Source of the DNA: Spirodela intermedia | Taxonomy: Eukaryota; Streptophyta; Magnoliopsida; Alismatales; Araceae | Assembly (NCBI GenBank): GCA_902729315.2 | Contig: LR746268.1 | Coordinates: 8,663,501 to 8,727,500, forward strand | Direction: 5' to 3' | DNA: 64,000 nucleotides | Shown: positions 50,843-64,000 of the stretch, one piece after another | Layout: every line of letters starts with the position of its first letter | How positions within the stretch are numbered: position 1 is the first letter of the stretch | Position numbers and translations under genes: made by a program | Notes under the pieces: generated by a model | What the model was told of the DNA's origin: nothing | Databases searched by the model: none | What the model saw: only the letters and a program-made list of their open reading frames with translations

Positions 50843-50983
50843 CAAACATTATGATCGTCATTAATTCTGTTCGGAGGAGCCCACCATGTGGACGTGAGGT
50901 TCTCCACAGAGGAAGATCCCGAATGGTTTAACGATGTGATGAAGACGGAGATACGGATCCTGAGAACCTGGCTCGACTGATAC
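50534..50983 (+). pseudogene. Pro-X carboxypeptidase relic (copy B)
   Basis: Identical counterpart of 8331-8780, with the Trp-to-TGA change at 50734-50736. Even the nonsense mutation and the adjacent CT run are the same. Confidence 0.65.
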
Positions 50984-52042
50984 TAACAAGACTACGCCCG
51001 TGGAAGCTTTCTCTACAGAAGTCAACGGGAGAACACCATAGCTTAGCATTCATCTCTTTTACTCGTCTACTTATTCCCATTCCTAGAGAGAGAATGCTTC
51101 ATACGCCCGGTTGCCGATGGGTGCATAGTTATGCTATTATGGCCTAATCTAATACAAGGATATTGAACTATTTTCGATCCTCTCTCTCTCTACTCTATCC
51201 GAAAGGGTGAGCCATCCAGGTCCACCACCAAAAGTCAACCTTCCCTCTTGGACGCTTTCTGGAGATAGGGTAAGCGGATGACCCGGCCTCTCTCCTCCAC
51301 AGCTTTACTAGGCCTCACGGGAGAGCATATGAAATGCAAGGTCGAGGAGACAGCGGGGGGCGCCGCCTCGCTGGCCGGCGAGATGTACGGCAGCGCACCG
51401 ACGCCTCGCGCTCCCCTCGTGAGGAGACGTGACGGGGAGCCATCCCTCCGCCCTCCATTAAATTGCAGGAGAGAGAGGAAGACGGCGGCGCCCGGCCGAT
51501 CTCCTCGCGCTCTGAACTGATGGGGAGAGGATCGAGAAAAGTCAGCCCTTTGACGGCGGAGTTGCCGTCTGTCCGTCCTAGCCGAGTCACGTGTGTGATC
51601 ATTGCCGGCGACGGGGGACGTCTTGTCCGAATCCGCAGAGGGTTACCCGCAACGACGCCGATCACCTCCGATCTATGAAACTTCCTGGGTTTTAAGCTTC
51701 AAAATAAACTAGTTTTAATCGGAAAGCCATTTGTTAACTCTGTCGAACGGATTAATAAAATACTATTCCAAGACTTCTCTTGGCAGAAAGTCAACGGATC
51801 GTATCCTTGAAGATAGATAAATGTTTGACCAAAAATAGATAAATCTGAGGGAATATGCGCTGGCATTGGTGCCTACGTACACGGTCGCTTGATTAACGGG
51901 GAGGGACGAGAGAAAGACGAGTCGATCTGGAAAATTCTGTCCTTTTCTGGGTGTTTCCCGGGACCTGTCGCCGTCTACTTTACGACGACGATGACGAGAC
52001 CCCCGCGGTCGGCGATGGCCCGTCTGTTCGGAGCATTTTCCT

Positions 52043-54224
52043 CTACACCTTCGAATCTCCGCAGTGCACGGCCGCCGGAGGAAGGGAGAGGTCGCCGGCG
52101 GCGGCGACAGCGTCAGCGCCGCCGCCGAGGCTCCCGATCCCCTCGGCGTCGAAGCTGGCGTGAACGCTGTAGAGGAGGTAGACCAGGACAACCAACGCCG
52201 AGAAGAGCCCGAAGCGGGCGTAGGAGGGGCCATCTAGCGAGCCCAGGAGGAAGACGTTGAGGAAGATGGACGCCGCGGGCGTCCACGGCATCAGTGGGAC
52301 GCCCCAGAACTCGGGCTTCCGCGCTTGGCTCACGAAGAAGCGGAACGCCTGCAGAGCCACGCCAGCGCCCACCGCGAAGCCGCACAGCAGCAGGACCTTG
52401 ACTTTCCCCGGCGGGCCGAAGCGCCACAGCATGGTGAAGCCGAGAGACGAGAGAGTCAGCGCCGCCAGTAGGGCGGCCGTCGGCCAGGGGCTGGTCGTCC
52501 CAGCCACCACGTACCGCCGGTAGACAACGGCGTTGGCCACCATGTAGAAGACAAAGAGGGTCCCGATAGTGACCAGGTTGAGGAGCACGTTCAGGTCCGT
52601 TATCAGCGCAATAGCCCCCGTCGCCACCCCTGTAAAACCAGTTAGAGAGAGAGGTAGAGAGAGATCATGTCGGAGGGGGAAAGTGGCGATACCAAGGGAG
52701 GCGGAGGCGTTGACCGGAGTGGAAGTGACAGGGTTGACTCGAGCGAGCCACGCGGGGACGACCCCCGACCGGCCGATGACGCAGAGGTACCGGGCCTGGC
52801 TGAGCATGGAGACCAGCAGCGAGGTCAGGATTCCGAGGCTGGCCCCCGCGCCGATCACGTTGGAGACCCACCGCCAGCCGCCGGAGGAGCCCTCGAACGC
52901 CGAAGAGAAGGGAGACTCCACGTCGATCTGAGGGAGGGGAAGCAACGGGAAGAGAAGGTGAGATCTGCGCCGCCGCTGACCGACGGCAGGCCCTTCCGGG
53001 GAGGAAGGTGGAGAGCTTACCGCGTCGTAGGGGACGAGCATGGACATGGAGGCGGCCATGAGGCAGTAGATGACGGTGACGAGGGCGACGGAGCCGGAGA
53101 CGCCCGCGGGAATGTCCCTCGTGGGTTCCTCTGCCTCCTCGGCCATGGTGGACACGGCGTCGTAGCCGATGTAGCTGAGGTAGACCATGGCGGCGCCGTC
53201 GAAGACCCCAGTGGCGCCGAAGGGGAGAAAACCGCCGGCATGGCTCGCCGGGTCGGCCGGGTGGGTGAAGTTCCTCACGTCGCCCCGCCAGAATCCCATC
53301 ACGATGATGAACAGGATGAAGAGTAGGTGGACGGCCGTCAGCGCCATGTTCAGCGCAGAGCTCTCCTTCGTGCTGGAAACAAGCCATGTTCGATTTAGAG
53401 GGCGGCGGCGGCCGAGAGGGAGAGTATAGGCGCCGACGTGGGAGGAGGAAGGGAGAAGATGGGGGAGGGGTGGAGATGGAAGAAGCAGGCGCATATCTCT
53501 GCGGGTAGAAACCTGTAGCAGATGCAGAGGGAGATGACAAGGATGACGCCGACGGCGAGGAAATCGATCTGGTTGAAACCTTCCGGCAGGCCGGTGACGG
53601 TGATCCTCCATCGCTCAGTCGTGGCGACTCCGATGGCGGTGCCCAAGTAGGCCGTGAAGCTCCTCGCCACCGCAGCATTCGAGAAGACGTAGTCCATCAC
53701 AAGATTCGCTCCGGTCAAAAAGGCGGCGAATTCCCCTGCATCGATGGAACAGGAGCAGAATCGAATAAGAAAACAGCCATAACCACGCCGGCGCCGGCGA
53801 TTGAATGCCCACCACGCCGCTCACCGAAGGTGACTCGCAGGTAGCTGAAGGCCCCCCCGGCAACGGGCATGTCGACGGCGAACTCCGTGTAGCAGAAGGC
53901 GGAGAGCAGCGCACAGAGCCCGGCAGTGGCGTAGGACAGAACCACCGCGGGCCCGGCGCAGAGACGAGCGGCGCGACCGGTGGTGACGAAGACTCCGGCA
54001 CCGACCATCCCCCCGAGGCCCAGGCCCACGAAGTCCGGCCACCGGAGAGTCCTCCGCATGTCCGCCCCAGACCGGGCCCGGACTTGGCTCATCTCCTCGT
54101 ACGCCGTCGACACCGACCACGCCCGCCGGCGCAGCCTCGCCGGCGTCTGCGCCAGCGCCCGCCCATACGCCCACAGTCCGGAGAAGGAAGAAGACGACGA
54201 TGCGCCGCCGCCGCCGTTCTCCAT
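52043..54224 (-). CDS. CAT: Cationic amino acid transporter (copy B)
   Basis: Identical to 9840-12021, with exons 54224-53825, 53735-53513, 53372-53021, 52927-52693 and 52629-52043 and the same 598-residue product. Confidence 0.9.
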
Positions 54225-56318
54225 CTCGCTGCCGCCCCCCGCCCCCCCCAACTCGCGAGCAGGCACAGAATCTCGCAGATTTCGGCTCGACAAGTTGTGC
54301 AATGAGAGGAGGCGTCCAGATAAGAGGTCGTCGAGGGAAGCGGAGGAGAGAGTAGACAGCCGTCAGCGCACACACGCACGTACGGCTTTTCGCGGCGGAT
54401 ATCGGAGTCCGACACGGGGCAGCTGGAACGGCCGCGTTAAATATGGCAAAAAAGGAGCCGTTCCCTGCCTTGGCACGTGCTCCCATCCCTCCCCATTTCA
54501 CGAAAACACGCCCAAAAAGAAGACCAAAGGGTCCAGAGAGTCGCCCCCACTCCCCCCGAATCATCGAGGCGGTTACATACGGTTGGTGAAGCCGCGGGCC
54601 CCATCCACTTTAAAGCCCCCCGCGTCCTCTCACCGTCCGACGCCCCCAGAGGACGCTCGAGATGCGGCAGCGTGGTGGGCGGAGAGTGAGTGACAATACT
54701 CCGGGGCCGGCGCCTTATCCTGCCCCCTCCCCCACCGCCCGTTTCTGGGAATCTTCTTCCCTGAAGCTCTCTCTCCCCCTCTCAGTGGGGAGATTCTGCT
54801 GCCACTGTTTCTTAGTACAACGTCGTAAGGATGTCGGGGAGCTGATGCCCGGCGCTTTCCAGCTGCCGGGCCCAATCAGCGAAAGCCGCCACTATCTTCT
54901 CCGGCGCTGGGGGAAGGGTACCACCTTCTCCTCCCTTCCCTCTCTGCCGCCGCCCCCGCCACTCTGGGCAGCAGTTACTGCTTCACTTATGAGCACCGGC
55001 GAGTTAAGACTCGTTCATGCAGAATTCCTGTGGCCATGATTACTCCGTTTCCCCCGCATTTACTCCGCCGGCAATCGCCTCGCCGGAAACCGAAGCTGAG
55101 TGAGATACAGGGGCCGTCTGTTTAAAGAAAGATACACGGCCACAGGGAAATTACTGTTTGGGGAACCTCGCCGGCGCCGTCCTGGCCGCTCGAGGGCCGT
55201 AGTCTGTGGGGGAGAACAGTCCGCCGCACCAGCTCCGGCGAGTGGCCGGCTGGAAAGGGCACCCGCGGCGGCGCTGGAGAGGAGCTTTTGCCGTCTCTTC
55301 GCCGGCCGGCGGCAGGGGTACGGCGGCGCTGCCGGCCCGGTGACGCGGACGCGTTCGGAAGGGGGGGCCACGCCGTTCTTATCTAATCGCTGCCGGCGAG
55401 GTCGAAGTCCTCCGCCCCGGGCCGTCTTCTCCGGCACCGGCAATTGGGACTACCTGCCAAAACTTTATCCCGTCTGATCCGAACATTTGATGGGTGGTTC
55501 CCCGTTTAGGTTCCCAATGCCGGACTCACCGTGTTTGCGGGGCCCATCCAATCATACCTCCCGTAGATTCTCCGTTGCTCTCAGCGTCCCGCCGCCTCCG
55601 GACGGCGTCCTCTTTGTACTTCGAGCTGCGCCACGTTGGCCCCGGTGCTCGAGAAGCTCTCTGCATTGCCTGCCCCCCCAGCCGCCCCGCTGCCGTCTTG
55701 GCTCTCGGGGAGAGAGAGAGAGAGCGCGTAGAGTGAGTCGGTTAGTACAACAGGACAGAAGACTCGGTTCTATCTTTTCCAAGTCAACTGGTTATTTGCA
55801 GCCGTTTAATTATGTTCGATTTTATTTATTTATTTTCATGGAATTATCGTGTACGGATATTCATAGAACAATCGTTATCGAGGAATATATATTAAAAATA
55901 GCAAAAAATAGATAAAAATAATGCAGTGCATATTATGAACGAGAAGTTTCGTATTTCACAGTTTGGAAAAGTCTACAAAAATCGATGATATTAATATTTC
56001 TCGAAATAATGACCCTTTTATTTTTATTTTTTATTTTTTATTTTTTATTTTTTTGGGGAAAGACTATGACTCGAGATATTTCGAGGAGTTATATTTTACG
56101 AAATAATTCGAGAAATTGTTTAAATCGGCAAGTCGAGCGAGTCGACGGCCGAAGGAGTTACGTCGAGTCGGTGCCGGACGACGTGGGGTGCGTGAAATCG
56201 GCGAGCGACCCGGCGGCGCGACTGCCGAGTTTCGGACCGGACCGAGACTCGCTCTTCCCCAAGGTACGGGGTGGCCCTCTTCTTCCCCCTCCGTTCGGAC
56301 GTGTCGGCGCGGGCAGGC
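54225..56318. other. Divergent intergenic region (copy B)
   Basis: Same content as 12022-14115: GC-rich non-coding sequence followed by an AT-rich low-complexity part. Confidence 0.6.
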
Positions 56319-59300
56319 ATGGAGGCGGGGGAGTTGGAGGCCGAGAAGCACGCCCGCTACATTCTCTCAGTGGAGAAGGTTGGTTTTCCTCGAAGATCGC
56401 TGTTCTCAGTGCACGATTGGCGTAGAGTTGAGGATATCAAGAGCGTATTCTTGTTCCTCTTCTCCTTATCTTCTTCTTTTTGGGTTTCTCTTAATCCCGC
56501 ATCGCTTAATCGCGGATCACGGCATACAGAGGAAGGATGATCTGGAGTCGATAGTGATCGAGCACCTGCGGATGAACGGGGCTTATTGGGGCCTCACCAC
56601 CCTCGATCTCCTCCACCAGCTCGGCGCCCTCGACCGCAACGAAGTCGTCTCTTGGGTCTTGAAGTGTCAACACGAGTCTGGTTCATACCATTAACACCCC
56701 TTTCGCTCAGCGTATCTAATCGTGGTCGAAGCTTTCTGTAACCTCACCTTCTTTCTTTTGCTGGAGAAGGGCAATTGTAACGCCGAAATTGTGAAATACA
56801 AGCCTGATCTCTCTTCACATGTTCTTGTATTCTCCGTCTGTCTTCAGGTGGCTTCGGTGGGAATGTGGGTCACGATGCTCATATACTGTACACCCTCAGT
56901 GCCGTGCAGGTGCTGGCGCTGTTGGACAATCTAGACGTTCTAGATGCGGACAAGGTTTCGAATTGTATCCTCAAATATCGTAAGATCGAACATATAACTA
57001 ATCTTTATATGTATTTTTTTCCATCCGCATCCTCCAGAGTGTTTGAGACGGCCATATTATTTGTCTCGTTCTTATGGCTTGTGTGAATGTTTTGAGATTG
57101 ATTCTCTTGGGTGAGAAAATCACTTGTCCAGGATCAGTTCTTCAATACAGTTTCACCTATAGCAAATTTGAAATAGCTAAGGAGATCATGAAACCCCTTC
57201 TTTTGATGTATCCATGGAGTTGAATTGCCTTGAAATGTTGTTTTTTTCGAGTAGTTGGTACTTGGAATCAAAGATTCTGGATCTATCCATCGGTTTATCT
57301 CATTTTCTGTGACTGTTCTGGCCAGGCATTCCTTGCACCTATTATCAGAACCTCGGTTCTGCAACTCAGCTACACTTTCCAGTGTATTAAGTTTGTGAAA
57401 TATGCTGAAATAATGCTATGCTCTTGAGATGAACGGTAAACTAAATATTAGCCGGGGAAAGTGAGACTGGGTCTTTCCACAAATTTTGCTCATTGTTTCT
57501 TCATTTAGCAAATAATTATCACGAGTTATTGGATGGGTTTTGATAAGAGACTGGGTGCTGGGGGGAGGCTTTTGGTGGGCCTAATGCCCAATTTATTAGA
57601 TTAAATCATCTTTGGGTCAGCGTTTCTACGCCCTCAGTTTCTCCTTCCATCACCCTCTATGCCTATCTAAAAATAACCCATCTCTATTGCTACTAACTTC
57701 ATTTGCTGGGGGCGGAAGTCGTATATCAAGGAGAAGGTTAGATTTTATTCAGTCTTGTTGAAGAAGGACGTTGCTGCTCGAACAGTAGTATGTGAATTCC
57801 ATGAAAGATGTGGAAGAACCAATGGATGGTCCATCTACCATCAAGGAGATCATGGTTTGCTGCTTTAGGTAATTGGGTGATTTGAAACCCTTGAGATGTC
57901 AATCTTGCAGAATGATGCCTAGAGACCAGATCAAAAGATTTCCCTGAAGCAACAGACTTGCGTTTCTAGTACTGTGAGATAATGCTATTCATTGAACATC
58001 TTCTGACTAGCAGTTTTCGACCATAGGGCATCTTTCGTTGTAGGCTTTTTACTGCAAAGATTAGCTTTGAATCATATCCTCATTAAAGATATTTGCTTAT
58101 CTCATTATGTCTTTCCACCCTTTTTATTGATGTTCTATGTGAAGGGCTTTCCGTTTAGTGGCTTAAGTGCATGCGCGCCTTATAAATGCTGTATGCCAGG
58201 TTCTGACCAGTGAAGTAATTCAGGGTCGCTTTTCTACTGCGCTTTCTTGACTTGATGAGCATGGTTCTTAGTATCATGTTCTTGGCTCAAAAGCCCCTCC
58301 CGCAGTTTTGTTTTTTGGTTTCACTTAAATTCTCATAGATGTTACGGGGCTTCAAAATGAAGATGGATCCTTCTCAGGTGATGAATGGGGTGAAATCGAC
58401 ACCAGGTTCTTGACACCGTTTTTTTTCCTATTATGTTAACGTGTATATTTATTTAATTAAATGTTTTACGTTTAATGTTTTATTAATTGTAGGTTCTCTT
58501 ACTGTGCAATTTGTTGCCTCTCACTGCTGCACCGCATGGATAAGATCAATGTTGCCAAGGCTGTAAGCTATGTTGTAAGCTGCAAGAATCTGGATGGAGG
58601 TTTTGGGTGCGTTCCCGGGGCGGAGTCTCATGCAGGCCAAAGTATGTCTTCCTCCGCTAAGAATCATCATGCATAACAATAAATAAACTTCTGATTTATA
58701 TGATAGATATGGCGGAGGCAATCTATTAAAGAAAACCCAGAAGGTCGGGAAGAAAGTTTGAATCAGGGGCTCCACCTCATATCTTCTAGTTATTTCAAAA
58801 GACGTGCATTGGGGTGCCATTTCTCGATTGTTATATTTTTCAGCCTTCACCATTGTTGTTTCTTTTTGTATTTATGAAAATAATTACCCTTTATAATACT
58901 TTGTTAAATTATTTTTGCTTAAAACCGGCGTTTGTTTCATGTTTTTCCAAAGAAAATTTTATTTATGATTTATGATTCTTTCAGCTCTTTTCAGCGAATA
59001 GTAATTGCATTTTAAAAACAACCCAATTATATTTTTTTTCAATCATTCGTGTGACTAGAATTGGTGTTTATCTGCCTGCATTGTCCAGAAGAAAATTCAT
59101 CATTTTTCTGCAGTTTTCTGTTGCGTCGGCGCTCTGGCAATAACGGGCTCCCTGCACCATGTCGACAAGGACCTTCTTGGATGGTGGCTGTGTGAGCGGC
59201 AGGTCAAATCCGGAGGTCTGAATGGGCGCCCCGAGAAGCTCCCTGATGTAGGAGGAGGACCTCCTTCTTTCTTTACCTCAAATAGGCTGTGCCGCAGATC

Positions 59301-59788
59301 TTCTTTCTTTACCTCATTGTTTCCCTACCTCAGGTTTGCTATTCGTGGTGGGTTCTTTCAAGCCTGATAATGATCGACCGGGTGCACTGGATTGACAAGG
59401 ACAAGCTGGCGAAGTTCATCTTGGACTGCCAGGTCATCACCCAGGCCGACGACATCTCTCTCCCTCGCCCTTGAGAAAAAAGTCCACTTTTTTTATTTAT
59501 TGATAGTTTCTCATCTTCCAGGACAAGGAGAAGGGTGGGATTTCAGATCGGCCGGACGACGCCGTCGACATCTTCCACACCTATTTCGGGGTCGCAGGTA
59601 CATAGCGTTGACCTCTGTTGACTCTATGCCTGGGTCGCTGAATCGGGATTTTGACCGGGGTTGGTTCCTCAGGGCTCTCTCTGTTGGAGTACCCGGGAGT
59701 GAAGCCCGTTGACCCTGCCTACGCGTTGCCCGTTGAAACTGTCAACGGGATTTTTCTGGAGAAAAGAAGGGTGGCGTCGTCGCAGTGA
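56319..59788 (+). CDS. RABGGTB: Rab geranylgeranyltransferase beta (copy B)
   Basis: Identical to 14116-17585, with exons 56319-56378, 56530-56680, 56848-56979, 58339-58405, 58493-58641, 59114-59247, 59334-59432, 59522-59597 and 59673-59788. Confidence 0.93.
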
Positions 59789-60114
59789 GGTTGGGTTGAC
59801 CTGGGCCCACTGATCCGAGACGAAAGTGGCTACTCTAGTGTTATCCTTGGCGTGTTCAGAGGAAGGTTTTCTCCTTAGATTTTGAGCATGATGGTTCAAA
59901 CAAACTGCTGTTACATATCTCCATTTACGTAGATTACATTCATTACAGACGGCGAGATAAATACGAGAATTCTCTCTCTTTTTTTTTGCACGAAATATCG
60001 AGTTTTTCTTGCAGGAGATGGGGGAGGGAAAGTGAGATGACGGACGATGGAATGGGAAGCGAAGCGGGGGGGACACGCAGGGAGAGCAAACACCGGAGAA
60101 GCACAGGTCAAAGC

Positions 60115-60285
60115 TCAGTGCTTTCGGAGAGCGAGAGCCGACATGACGACCATCAGCATGAAGAGGACGGCGGCGGCGAAGGACGTCACCACGGCGCCGC
60201 TGGTCCGCTGGCAGAAGTCGTTGAACTGCAGGCAGATGGGCACCCAGTTGGCCCTCTGGTTTCCGTTGTGGGCGAGGTACACGAT

Positions 60286-60316
<31 letters not shown>

Positions 60317-60971
60317 AGCGCCACCATGACCTGCGTTGGCGATGGGAAGACCGTGAAATGAAAGGGACGAACGGAGCACCGGCGGGTCGAATCGGGGGTC
60401 CGGAGAGGGGACTCACTGTGTCGAGGATGATGAGGAGGAGCCTCGGTCCTACTGGGCGAGGTCGTACGATTCCGAAAAGCGAGCAGGGAATGGAGATGAG
60501 GAGGTACCCGCCCGCCACCGCGTTCCCGATCACGAAGAACCTGCAAGTACATGAAGACGGTGGGTTTAGTGCACATCGGGTCTGCAAATCCATGGAAGTC
60601 CGGCTCCGGCGGGCGAGCACTCACGTGAAGGCGGGGAAGTCGTCGAACTCGGCGTGGAACTGGAACAGCTCGGTGAAGAAGGGGAGGGTCTCGTCGGCGG
60701 TGCCCATGAGAATCGCCGCCGTGAGGCAAGCCCCGAGTGCGAAGATCCTGAGGAAGAGGTCGAAGCAGAAGACGCCTCTCTTCCACCCGCCTTTCGCTTT
60801 GGTCTTCGACATGAACCTGACGAATGGTGCGGCCGCCTTGGCCGCGGCGGGGGCCGGCGGTGGGGGAGGGACAGCTGCGGGAGCTTTTCCCCTCGCTTCG
60901 GCGTCGGCAGCGGCGGCGGCGGCGGCGGCGGCATCGATGTTGACCACGGTGGAAGAGCCCTCAGCGGCCAT
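60115..60971 (-). CDS. CASP: Casparian strip membrane domain protein (copy B)
   Basis: Identical to 17912-18768, with exons 60971-60625, 60540-60417 and 60330-60115. The same TATA-like motif lies at 61067-61073. Confidence 0.9.
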
Positions 60972-61656
60972 GGTCGCTCGTGAGTATCCTCTACGATGGA
61001 GAGGCACCTCTAGAGAGAACTGCAGGCCACGTCTTCTGATGCTCTTCCGCCATGGATGGCATCGAAATATATACAGACCCAGGAGGCGATCTAGTTACAG
61101 CATCCCTTCCCCGGAGAGTTGTTGCCATGGTGGTGCAGTTTGGCAGGTTGGAACGGGGAGCAGTTTGCTAGCTCCATGGAGCTCACAGTTCATATCCATT
61201 GGACATCACATGAGATATAGAGAGATGACACAGAGAGAGAGAGAGAGAACAGTTGTTGCACCTGTGCGACTACTGTTGAATAAAGCAAGTGTAATAATCT
61301 GGAGGCACCGGGCCTACCACTAATGGGCCACCGGGCCTACAGCGAGTTTCAAATTTATCTCCGGCCGTATAATCTTGGCCCATTTTAAGACGCCCATAAA
61401 CAGAAAAAGAGAGAAACTTTTCCGGCCCAATTGCCAGCAGAAACGTTTGACATCAACCCCGCGCGGCTGCTAGATATGAGATGAGAGGAGCTTCTCCTCG
61501 CCGGCGAGTTGACCATAAAGCAGGACAACGACAGAGGTGTGGTCAGCGCGGGGAGGGAGGGAGCGATCAGGATTGGGAGGCTAGGGTTTCAAATTGTTCC
61601 CAAGGCAGCAACAGGCAGTCCAACGGCTAGGGCAATAGTGAGTCCCATTTCTGGGC

Positions 61657-63516
<1,860 letters not shown>

Positions 63517-64000
63517 GTATTCAAACTATATTAACAATGTTTTCCATGTTTTCAAGAGTCCCTATTTCATTTTATGGCGAACAATCTCCCATTATGTTGA
63601 ATCCAGCGAATGAGTTGGAGTCTATCCATGACACTGTGATACTCTTACAGAGCAATTGGGAAGATATGCCTAGTATAGCTTTAATCATTCATGTATCCAT
63701 TTCCGTCCCCATTTGCCGACTGTCTAGATTCTGTGGTTTAGTTTACCTTTCTGATGTTTTTGTACGAATCAGTACACTTCAACCGGAATCTGATCTCAAG
63801 TGGACCTAAATTAGCCTTTTGAGCTCAGCCAATGTACATAAACAGATAGCAATGATCGGTAGAAATCACCTCTGCCTTTCACATATGACCTCAAAATGTA
63901 TGGTTTATATACCTGGAAAATAATCTAGGAGATGCAACTAGAGTAAAATGCGAAAGACATCTTTCTATAAACAGAATGCTGTTCTTCCTTCAAGTGTGAG

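Overview
ORGANISM. This is nuclear DNA of a flowering plant. Genes have many short GT-AG introns, plant-only families are present (Casparian strip protein, auxin-conjugate hydrolase, NAC factor, PLS-type PPR), and degenerate Ty1/copia retroelements fill the gaps. Very GC-rich exons beside AT-rich introns and spacers favour a monocot, but that is an inference. LAYOUT. The window is dominated by one large-scale fact: positions 1-21797 recur at 42204-64000 with a constant offset of 42203 and no difference that I could find. Neither outer edge of the repeat lies in the window. A 10-base N gap (40495-40504) next to a (CT)n run lies just left of the second copy, so a falsely duplicated contig is more likely than a real segmental duplication. 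COPY A (1-21797, with genes running on to 23928) holds: a copia LTR fragment; an antisense short-chain dehydrogenase relic; a decayed relic of an IAA-amino-acid hydrolase; an IAA-amino-acid hydrolase ILR1-like gene (3441-5733, +); a PPR gene (5946-7616, -); a broken Pro-X carboxypeptidase relic (8331-8780, +); a cationic amino acid transporter (9840-12021, -); Rab geranylgeranyltransferase beta (14116-17585, +); a Casparian strip membrane protein (17912-18768, -); and adenylosuccinate lyase (19454-23928, +). UNIQUE MIDDLE (about 21.8-42.2 kb): the end of adenylosuccinate lyase; a CYP18-2/PPIL1-type cyclophilin (24384-26402, +); a one-repeat MYB factor with three tandem 41-residue N-terminal units (27138-28060, -), divergent from an unrecognised 91-residue two-exon gene (28379-28744, +); a copia relic split by a 1467-bp solo-LTR-like insertion with a 5-bp target duplication; NAC gene fragments; a NAC090-like NAC gene (37750-39077, -); and a TNT1-94-like copia relic that runs into the gap. 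COPY B (42204-64000) repeats the first block and cuts adenylosuccinate lyase after exon 4. FUNCTION. The genes are ordinary, functionally unrelated neighbours (auxin release, organelle RNA processing, amino acid uptake, Rab prenylation, root barrier, purine synthesis, protein folding, transcription); I see no operon-like system. The most notable points are the duplication or assembly structure, the loss of a conserved motif in the auxin-conjugate hydrolase, the nested transposon, and the small unrecognised gene sharing a 318-bp spacer with the MYB gene. All exon joins were made by eye from reading frame, GT-AG sites and known family sequence.
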